A stretch of DNA of 5,215 nt from the NCBI GenBank assembly GCA_900755985.1, contig CAAEIL010000234.1, positions 1 to 5,215 of the forward strand. Reading direction: 5' to 3'. Made by a program: the position numbers and the translations under genes. Source of the DNA: Bacteroidales bacterium. GTDB lineage: Bacteria; Bacteroidota; Bacteroidia; Bacteroidales; Muribaculaceae. A model generated the notes under the pieces. The model had not been told where the DNA came from and searched no databases. It saw only the letters and a list, made by a program, of their open reading frames with translations. The first letter of the stretch is position 1, and each line of letters starts with the position of its first letter. This document shows, piece after piece, positions 1 to 4,462 of the stretch.

Positions 1-1
1 G

Positions 2-745
2 CACGACCCGCTGCTGATGCGCTTCACTACCCCCGATCCTCTTGCCGGCCAATATCCCGACCTCAACCCCTGGAGTCACTGCGCCGCCAACCCCGCCAAT
101 AGTATCGATTTCGACGGACGTGAAATATATTATAATCTAAATGGTAAAAAAGTATATGAGACTGAATCTAATAATGATATTTACCTTGTTCTGACTGATA
201 AAAAACCTAATAAAATAAATTTATCTGAATATTTAGAAAAGAATTATATTATTCCATTACCAGATCCGCAGGAAATTGAATATATGAATTATATGTGGGA
301 GAAAGCTGATAACAATAACATTGAGACTGCTTATAATAAATATGAAGATGGACAGAAAACCAAAGTGGTAATGGGTAATGTAAATAGTGTAACAATTAGG
401 GCGGAGGATATTTCATCTTCTATTTCAGGCACACCCGAGTGTCTATATAATGTCCATTCTCATCCACCAATCCTACTCGAAAAAGATTATACTAACGCTG
501 CTCCCTCGAATGAGGGTATAAGTGATTTGCAAAAGAATAATAACAAATATCCGAATATATTATTAGGATATGATAGAGAAATGGTATCATTCGATAGTAA
601 TACTATTGGGCCCAATAAATTTTCATATTCCATGATTAAGAAGATTGTCTTCTATGACAAAAATAATGCACAAGGAAACTATATTGCTAAAATTTTATGG
701 AGGCGTTTCCTGGATATATATAATGAAATAAAAAAGGGAAAATGA
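2..745 (+). CDS. Rhs-family polymorphic toxin, C-terminal end with a JAB-like metallopeptidase tip (5' partial)
   Basis: The reading frame is open from base 2, so the gene begins upstream and the ATG at 17 is an internal Met. The 247 visible residues fall into two parts. The first 40 or so match the end of the Rhs repeat-associated core: DPLLMRFTTPDPLAGQYPDL, then an NPWSHCAANPAN stretch and IDFDGR. The remaining ~205 residues are the variable tip. Base composition changes sharply at the junction, from about 63% to about 30% GC, as expected when tips are exchanged behind a fixed core. The tip contains HSHP (His codons at 455 and 461) and then PSNEGISDL (Ser codon 521, Asp codon 524). This resembles the zinc-binding H-x-H ... 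S-x-x-D motif of JAB/JAMM peptidases and related Rhs tips, but the spacing from the second His to the Asp is 20 residues instead of about 10. Rhs proteins are large secreted shells that deliver a C-terminal toxin to competitors. The tip is therefore probably a peptidase-like toxin. The Rhs call is firm; the JAB call and toxicity are inferred. Confidence 0.85.
   Translation, partial: HDPLLMRFTTPDPLAGQYPDLNPWSHCAANPANSIDFDGREIYYNLNGKKVYETESNNDIYLVLTDKKPNKINLSEYLEKNYIIPLPDPQEIEYMNYMWEKADNNNIETAYNKYEDGQKTKVVMGNVNSVTIRAEDISSSISGTPECLYNVHSHPPILLEKDYTNAAPSNEGISDLQKNNNKYPNILLGYDREMVSFDSNTIGPNKFSYSMIKKIVFYDKNNAQGNYIAKILWRRFLDIYNEIKKGK
118..124 (+). other. Junction of conserved Rhs core and variable C-terminal tip
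   Basis: The core ends at the IDFDGR motif, and composition flips within a few codons from GC-rich to very AT-rich. The first 120 bases contain 76 G or C, whereas bases 181-240 contain 12. In Rhs proteins the conserved core ends with a DP-x-G-type motif, and unrelated toxin domains are joined directly after it, so this is the likely point of tip exchange. The exact base is approximate. Confidence 0.7.
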
Positions 746-1365
746 GAGAACTTTTTAGAAAATTGCTACAGTGTACGTTTATTATTATCCCAGGTTTGGG
801 AGGTTTAATTACGTTAGGGTATCCTGAATGCGATGGCCTCATAAAATACGCTGATGATAAATATTCATATTGTTTTATTTATCAGAAATACGCTCCGGAT
901 GATTCGGTAGAAAAGTTTTTCGAAAATGGTTATATCATAGATTTGCCGGGTAAAGTTGTTGATTATCACATTTATTTACGCAGACCTATAATATTATTTG
1001 AAGATGGGAGCGTAATGGAAATTTATTTAAGTGGTTTTGAAGGAGACCGCAAATTTGGTGAAATTAAATACTTGGATAAAGAAAAATTATTATACGATTT
1101 GGAGAATAATTTTCTCTCAAATCAATTTTCCGAAATTTTTGAGTCTTATGATCCTTCTAAATGGGAAGCGTTATATTCATCGTATTACAGGATATCCAAT
1201 TATCGGAAAAAGTTATTAGAAGAAGTACGGAAAGAAAATTATGATAAACTTAATTTTTACATAGGATGCCGGGGAATATTTATTAAATGCTATAATGTAC
1301 CGGTGTCTTCATTTGAAAATTATATTAAATCGATTGGAAGCCTTAATTACTTAAAATATAAATAG
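742..1365 (+). CDS. Putative membrane-anchored or exported immunity protein, paralog of the next gene
   Basis: This is a 207-residue protein of no family I recognise. The start ATG lies inside the stop of the Rhs gene (ATGA overlap), which implies translational coupling and places it where immunity genes of Rhs toxins normally sit. The N-terminus has basic residues (R2, R6, K7) and then an uncharged hydrophobic run from about L8 to Y27, including FIIIPGLGGLITLG. This is either a signal peptide or a single membrane anchor. The rest is soluble and rich in aromatic residues. It is clearly related to the product of the following gene. The last 43 residues align without gaps to residues 189-231 of that protein with 11 identities, including N-x-PVS and a GS pair. 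Residues 30-43 (CDGLIKYADDKYSY) also match its SDGFLRYDDGRCRY. The gene is strongly AT-rich like the toxin tip, consistent with joint acquisition. The immunity role is inferred from position only. Confidence 0.75.
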   Translation: MRELFRKLLQCTFIIIPGLGGLITLGYPECDGLIKYADDKYSYCFIYQKYAPDDSVEKFFENGYIIDLPGKVVDYHIYLRRPIILFEDGSVMEIYLSGFEGDRKFGEIKYLDKEKLLYDLENNFLSNQFSEIFESYDPSKWEALYSSYYRISNYRKKLLEEVRKENYDKLNFYIGCRGIFIKCYNVPVSSFENYIKSIGSLNYLKYK

Positions 1366-1366
1366 T

Positions 1367-2071
1367 ATGACAAATATAAATTTACGAAATATATACCGCC
1401 GAATGGCCCAATCATTGTTTCTTGTTGTTTTAATGCTTCCGTTTGCGACAAAAGCATCTACAACGGATACCGTGGCCACTAATTCGACCCCGGAAATATT
1501 TTATTATCACGGTATGGGTAATATGTTATCTGATGGATTCCTCAGATACGATGACGGCCGATGTAGGTATATTAGCTTAAATGTGCTGACAATGGTTCCG
1601 GACACGACCCATGCCAGACCTTTCTCGGTAATGCTTCCCGAGACCCCGATTGCACATTGGGTTGAAAAGGATATAATGAACTGCGTCCTGAAAGACAGCA
1701 TTTTCATACGGATTGAATCGCAAGAACTTAAGCCGGGTGAAAAAGTAGGGATAAAACCACTTTCAGATAAGGAATATTCTGGTTTTATGGACGAGGTTCA
1801 ATTTGGGCGGGACGATTATCTTGAAGATATTGATCCGGCTCAATACCCCGGGTATTTTAAAGTCATATACGATTATTTACACGCTTTGGAAAAAATAGAT
1901 TATTACGTGGTAATGATTGAACAAGAAAAGAAAAATCACGATCGTGTATATTTTACAATAACATATCCCGAAGCAAAGTTCTACTTTATTAATATACCGG
2001 TTAGCCGAATCATAGACTGTATGCGTGTAGCAGGAAGTTTCGAGCGTATATATTATAGTCGCCACAAGTGA
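1367..2071 (+). CDS. Putative exported immunity-type protein, diverged paralog of the preceding gene
   Basis: This 234-residue protein begins one base after the upstream stop codon, so it belongs to the same transcript as the Rhs toxin. The N-terminus is a typical signal peptide: R7, R11 and R12, then a hydrophobic core SLFLVVLMLPFA, with probable cleavage near ATKA-ST at residue 30. An internal ATG at 1403 (Met13) would also leave a hydrophobic leader. I prefer 1367 because of the coupling and the basic n-region. The mature part is related to the preceding gene's product. Shared features are the DGFLRYDDGR segment (residues 56-65), an LP element, GEKVGIKPLSDKE in the middle (against GEIKYLDKE), and the C-terminal NIPVS ... 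GSF block. It is less AT-rich than its partner, so the two copies probably diverged long ago or were brought together. It may be a second immunity protein, perhaps for a related tip, or a co-transferred periplasmic accessory protein. No enzyme motif is visible. Confidence 0.75.
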   Translation: MTNINLRNIYRRMAQSLFLVVLMLPFATKASTTDTVATNSTPEIFYYHGMGNMLSDGFLRYDDGRCRYISLNVLTMVPDTTHARPFSVMLPETPIAHWVEKDIMNCVLKDSIFIRIESQELKPGEKVGIKPLSDKEYSGFMDEVQFGRDDYLEDIDPAQYPGYFKVIYDYLHALEKIDYYVVMIEQEKKNHDRVYFTITYPEAKFYFINIPVSRIIDCMRVAGSFERIYYSRHK

Positions 2072-2138
2072 CGTTTATTCTGTTTTCATGCACCGCCTGC
2101 AGTAGCCGCCCCTAAGACGCGGCATCACGCTCACTCAT

Positions 2139-2173
2139 GCGCGGCAGCCCGTCCCCACTGGCGCGGCAGCCCG
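2139..2173 (+). repeat. 13-base tandem direct repeat, two copies
   Basis: GCGCGGCAGCCCG occurs at 2139-2151 and again at 2161-2173, a period of 22 bases. The bases between copies differ from the flanks, so this is a spaced direct repeat and not a simple microsatellite. It lies immediately 5' of the first hairpin and may be part of the same repeat family. Confidence 0.8.
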
Positions 2174-2175
2174 GG

Positions 2176-2197
2176 GATGCGACTCCACAGTCGCATC
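2176..2197 (+). repeat. Hairpin 1: perfect 9-base-pair palindrome
   Basis: Arms GATGCGACT (2176-2184) and AGTCGCATC (2189-2197) are exact reverse complements around the 4-base loop CCAC. No T run follows, so it does not look like a standard intrinsic terminator. Its core GCGACTCCACAGTCGC differs at only one base from the reverse complement of hairpin 2, which marks the pair as members of one interspersed palindromic family. Confidence 0.85.
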
Positions 2198-2255
2198 ATG
2201 CCTCAAGTGAAGACGCTATAATACAGACTATTGCACGCCGCCATGCAGTAGCGTA

Positions 2256-2275
2256 CGGCGACTATGGAGTCGCCG
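2256..2275 (-). repeat. Hairpin 2: perfect 8-base-pair palindrome, inverted copy of hairpin 1
   Basis: Arms CGGCGACT (2256-2263) and AGTCGCCG (2268-2275) are exact reverse complements around ATGG. Read on the minus strand the core is GCGACTCCATAGTCGC, identical to hairpin 1 except for one loop base. The outer stem bases differ (CGGC here, GATGC in hairpin 1) but still pair, so stem pairing is kept while sequence varies. Confidence 0.85.
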
Positions 2276-2286
2276 CCCCGGCTACC

Positions 2287-2320
2287 GCCCCGAGGGGTAA
2301 CTGCCTTTTGCCCCCGGGGC
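2287..2320 (+). repeat. Hairpin 3: GC-only stem with small bulge
   Basis: Outer arms GCCCC (2287-2291) and GGGGC (2316-2320) pair. Inside them GGGG (2294-2297) pairs with CCCC (2311-2314), leaving a GA/C bulge and a 13-base loop. The result is nine G-C pairs in all. Alternative pairings are possible (CCCC with the adjacent GGGG). No T tract follows on the plus strand. It could act as a structural RNA, a transcript end or a DNA-level structure. Confidence 0.6.
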
Positions 2321-2441
2321 AGGCCTACTGCACTTTCCGGCGCCGCCGCGGCTGATAAACGCACCGGCTCACCCGCCCCTAAAATCGTTTTATGCCTCAA
2401 TATTCGTGTTTCTCTATATTCCGGATTTTTTGTTAAATATC

Positions 2442-2449
2442 TAATTTTG
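2442..2449 (+). promoter_or_regulatory. Bacteroidetes -7 promoter element, upstream candidate
   Basis: TAATTTTG fits TAnnTTTG exactly. It would give a leader of about 40 bases before the ATG at 2497, a more usual length than the downstream candidate gives. No good TTTG element is seen 19-21 bases upstream, which weakens it. It lies in the AT-rich part of the spacer. Confidence 0.4.
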
Positions 2450-2481
2450 CTTGCAAAACGCGAATTTTATGCCTATATTTG
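2450..2481 (+). promoter_or_regulatory. Bacteroidetes promoter (-33/-7), downstream candidate
   Basis: TATATTTG at 2474-2481 fits TAnnTTTG exactly. CTTG at 2450-2453 is a 3-of-4 match to the -33 TTTG with a 20-base spacer. The implied transcription start would be near 2487, giving a leader of only about 10 bases before the ATG at 2497. It supports 2497 as the start, because a TTG start at 2479 would lie inside the promoter. Confidence 0.5.
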
Positions 2482-2496
2482 GAAAATTTCACAATT

Positions 2497-3435
2497 ATGA
2501 GGAAGCATATAATCTTTTTACTGCTGGCGTGCTTTTGTCTTTTCCATGGTATTGACGGAATGGCGTCTGATTCTCAAAATGGGATTGAGTGCTCGACGCC
2601 AAGTGATACGACAAATCATTCTGACAAGACAGTGCCGCTATATAGGTTCAAGGATGATGTGACAGGGCGTTTTTTAGCTCGGTTTTGTGATTCGTTAGGC
2701 TATGACGGTCCGTATAAGGTCGATAAGCCGACAACTGCTTATGTCTCGGTCGATTATAATTGTATGAGAATTGACGAAGTCGAACATCTGGGCTTCACTC
2801 GCAAAAACAATTACAATGACTATATCTATGTCACGTCAGACTTCATTGATTCGGCCCTGATTTCTATAACAGAGGCTGTCATTGAGACTCAGACCCAAAA
2901 ACTGATATTGCTGCAGAGCCGTAATGACTCGTTGCTCGATATGCTTCATGTCCGACGGGACGGTTCGTATACTTTGCACGAATTGCAAAATGCTTTAAGG
3001 ATGTTGTGTCCGGATCCTTCGAGTGCGGTTTTGCATATCATGTCTGATGGCAAAGTTGACCCGGTGCATGTATATGACAATCGGGAAAAATCTTTTGACG
3101 AACGTTTTGGCTGGATTTATAAATTTTACAAAGACAACTCGTTCAGCACCACAGCCGGGTGTGACTTCCTGCCTTCGATTTATATTCCAATCGCCTTTAT
3201 GTTCAATTCCATACCCAAGAAAATTACGACCGGCTATGATGCTTCGGGCAATATGATAAATATTGTGGAAATTAATCTCAGCGATATTATAAAACCCAAG
3301 CACATAAATAAAAATTTTTCATACAAGCTGAAATTTCCGTATTGCTCAAAAGAAGAGATGTCCGAATACTTTGAATCCATCAAGGAATTCTATCGGGATT
3401 GCGAAAAGCACAGCAACCGTCTTTGGTTCCAATAG
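2497..3435 (+). CDS. Exported protein of unknown function
   Basis: This is a 312-residue protein that I do not recognise. The ATG at 2497 gives a compact signal peptide: MRKH, then the hydrophobic run IIFLLLACFCLFHG, and probable cleavage around GMA-SD near residue 23. The in-frame TTG at 2479 adds six residues with no benefit and overlaps a promoter match. A lipobox-like LLAC puts Cys at residue 12, unusually early, so a periplasmic or secreted soluble protein is more likely than a lipoprotein. The mature part has no further membrane segment. It is Asp- and Tyr-rich with a Thr/Ser-rich start, and its last ~35 residues look helical and charged (SKEEMSEYFESIKEFYRD). GC is intermediate between the toxin genes and the lipid genes. 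It appears to have its own promoter and shows no evident similarity to the two paralogs at 742-2071. It could be a further accessory or orphan immunity gene of the Rhs locus, but no motif supports a specific function. Confidence 0.7.
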   Translation: MRKHIIFLLLACFCLFHGIDGMASDSQNGIECSTPSDTTNHSDKTVPLYRFKDDVTGRFLARFCDSLGYDGPYKVDKPTTAYVSVDYNCMRIDEVEHLGFTRKNNYNDYIYVTSDFIDSALISITEAVIETQTQKLILLQSRNDSLLDMLHVRRDGSYTLHELQNALRMLCPDPSSAVLHIMSDGKVDPVHVYDNREKSFDERFGWIYKFYKDNSFSTTAGCDFLPSIYIPIAFMFNSIPKKITTGYDASGNMINIVEINLSDIIKPKHINKNFSYKLKFPYCSKEEMSEYFESIKEFYRDCEKHSNRLWFQ

Positions 3436-3592
3436 TAGTGCGGGCGCTGTGGCTTTGACAATCCGTGGCCGACGGCGTCGGGGTAATACCTATTCAGAAA
3501 ATAAGGTGGAACAGGCGTCAATTTATGAGGGCGTCCGTGGGTTTCTTACGGATTTAATCCTTAACTTTGCAGGCGAATCAATCATAAGACCG
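3436..3592. other. Intergenic spacer ahead of the lipid acyltransferase operon
   Basis: This 157-base spacer is open in the acyltransferase frame by chance, and an ATG at 3371 could extend that protein by 74 residues. The extra sequence (GRRRRGN and similar) is unlike the family and would overlap the preceding gene by 65 bases. A 5-base-pair palindrome CCGAC-GGC-GTCGG lies at 3469-3481 without a T run and is at best a weak transcript end. Confidence 0.55.
3562..3569 (+). promoter_or_regulatory. Bacteroidetes -7 promoter element for the acyltransferase operon
   Basis: TAACTTTG fits TAnnTTTG exactly and lies 23 bases before the ATG at 3593, giving a short leader. The -33 element is poor: the best is TTTC at 3542-3545, with a spacing of 16, shorter than usual. 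Its position supports 3593 as the real start. Confidence 0.5.
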
Positions 3593-4462
3593 ATGACGCC
3601 GCCAAAAGACAAGCCCATACACATAGACCTGCAGCAGGTCGTTGCCGCCAAGCTGGGAAGCAAGGCGCGGCTGGTGCCACGCTGGCTGGTGCGCCGCCTC
3701 GAGCATACTATCTGTCAGGATGAGCTCAACACTATGCTTGCCGAGAATTTTCCGCTTCGCGGCGCCGAGTTCTGCCGCGGGGTCCTCGACCATCTCGATG
3801 TCAAAATCCGCGTCGAAGGCGAGGAGAATTTGCCTCCGGCCGACAATCGCCGTGTGCTCATCGTCTCCAACCACCCTCTGGGCGGTCTCGACGGCATGGC
3901 TCTCATCGACTACTTCGAGCGTCGCTTCGGCGGACAGATTTATTTTCTGGTCAACGACCTGCTCATGGCCGTCGAACCGCTCAGCGACGTCTTTCTGCCC
4001 ATCAACAAACACGGAGCCCAAAGCCGCCGTGCAATTGCCCGCATCGACGAGGTGATGGCCGGCAATGACCCCGTGCTGATTTTTCCCGCCGGACTTTGCT
4101 CGCGCAAAGCAAAAGGGGGCGACATCCGTGACCTGGAATGGAAAAAAATGTTCGTCGTCAAGGCCATTCAGAATCACCGCGACATTATTCCGGTGTTCTT
4201 CGAGGGCCGCAATTCGGATTTTTTCTATAACTTTGCACTTTGGCGCAAACGCTCAGGTCTGAAGCTCAACATTGAGATGATATACCTGCCGCGCGAAGTC
4301 TTCCGCGCCCGCGGCAAGACTTTCACCATACACTGTCTGCCGGCTGTACCATGGCAGCAGCTCGGCACTGTCGCCGAGGCCCGGCAAACTGCGTTACGCC
4401 TAAAACAAACTGTCTATACCACAGGCGCCGGCAACGGCGCCACCACAAGCCCAAATAAATGA
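3593..4462 (+). CDS. glsA: PlsC-like lipid O-acyltransferase, probable GlsA of glycine-lipid synthesis
   Basis: This 289-residue protein belongs to the lysophospholipid acyltransferase superfamily and to the hemolysin-like branch with the NHPLGGLDG signature. Catalytic His94 and Asp100 lie in NHPLGGLD. The gap is five residues instead of the four of E. coli PlsC, which I recall as a trait of this branch. FPAGLCSR at 164-171 replaces the classical FPEGTR block, and IPVFFEGRNSDFF (P200, E204, G205) is the fourth block. The VNDLLM segment and DLEWKK are also typical of the Bacteroidetes homologs. There is no membrane-spanning start; it is probably peripheral on the inner face of the inner membrane. 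It overlaps the OlsB-like gene by 4 bases (ATGA). In Bacteroides thetaiotaomicron a similar pair makes glycine lipids, with GlsA adding the second acyl chain to the hydroxyl of the first. I chose start 3593 because MTPPKDKPIHIDLQQVV resembles homolog N-termini. The symbol rests on motif and context. Confidence 0.8.
   Translation: MTPPKDKPIHIDLQQVVAAKLGSKARLVPRWLVRRLEHTICQDELNTMLAENFPLRGAEFCRGVLDHLDVKIRVEGEENLPPADNRRVLIVSNHPLGGLDGMALIDYFERRFGGQIYFLVNDLLMAVEPLSDVFLPINKHGAQSRRAIARIDEVMAGNDPVLIFPAGLCSRKAKGGDIRDLEWKKMFVVKAIQNHRDIIPVFFEGRNSDFFYNFALWRKRSGLKLNIEMIYLPREVFRARGKTFTIHCLPAVPWQQLGTVAEARQTALRLKQTVYTTGAGNGATTSPNK

Larger units (their letters stand above)
2244..2332. repeat. Long-range 8-base inverted repeat enclosing hairpins 2 and 3
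   Basis: TGCAGTAG at 2244-2251 is the reverse complement of CTACTGCA at 2325-2332. Between them lie hairpins 2 and 3, so the arms could close a larger branched structure. TGCAGTAG also occurs outside the enclosed segment at 2098-2105, as a direct repeat of the left arm. Confidence 0.55.
2106..2382 (+). repeat. CCGCCCC motif, four copies; outer copies extended to CCGCCCCTAA
   Basis: CCGCCCC occurs at 2106-2112, 2273-2279, 2285-2291 and 2373-2379. The first and last continue identically as CCGCCCCTAA (2106-2115 and 2373-2382) and bracket nearly all of the GC-rich hairpin region. ATGCCTCAA is likewise repeated at 2198-2206 and 2392-2400. The bracketing suggests a unit boundary or duplicated sequence, but this is not proof of a mobile element. 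Confidence 0.55.
2072..2496. other. Gene-free repeat- and hairpin-rich spacer
   Basis: This stretch of 425 bases holds no convincing gene. Short open frames exist, for example 2137-2355 on the plus strand and 2203-2400 on the minus strand. Their translations are low-complexity Ala/Pro/Arg-rich, and they run through palindromes. From about 2085 to 2380 the DNA is GC-rich and full of short repeats and hairpins, itemised separately. From 2380 it becomes AT-rich and promoter-like. No strong intrinsic terminator with a T run follows the stop at 2071, so the hairpins may end the toxin-operon transcript. Confidence 0.7.

Noticed and set aside
17..745. Free-standing 242-residue protein starting at the ATG at base 17
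   Set aside because: The frame is open to base 2, and the first residues (HDPLLMRF) continue the Rhs core motif, so the Met is internal to a larger gene cut by the window.
2085..2400. CRISPR array
   Set aside because: Repeats are short, unevenly spaced and in mixed orientation, with no regular repeat-spacer period and no cas gene in view.
2072..2496. Insertion sequence remnant
   Set aside because: No transposase fragment in any frame and no convincing terminal inverted repeats at the outer ends; the direct CCGCCCCTAA copies alone are too weak.
2137..2500. Small genes in the spacer (plus strand 2137-2355 and 2264-2500, minus strand 2203-2400)
   Set aside because: They run through hairpins and repeats, have low-complexity Ala/Pro/Arg-rich translations, overlap one another and have no plausible start signals.
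2497..2540. Lipoprotein signal with lipobox LLAC at Cys12
   Set aside because: The Cys comes too early, inside the hydrophobic core, which continues FCLFHG past it. A normal signal peptidase I site near residue 23 fits better.
3469..3481. Terminator after the exported protein gene
   Set aside because: The stem is only 5 base pairs with a 3-base loop and no following T run.
3578..4177. 199-residue minus-strand open frame opposite the acyltransferase
   Set aside because: It is a mirror of a GC-rich conserved gene. The plus-strand frame carries all the acyltransferase motifs, and the antisense translation shows no domain.
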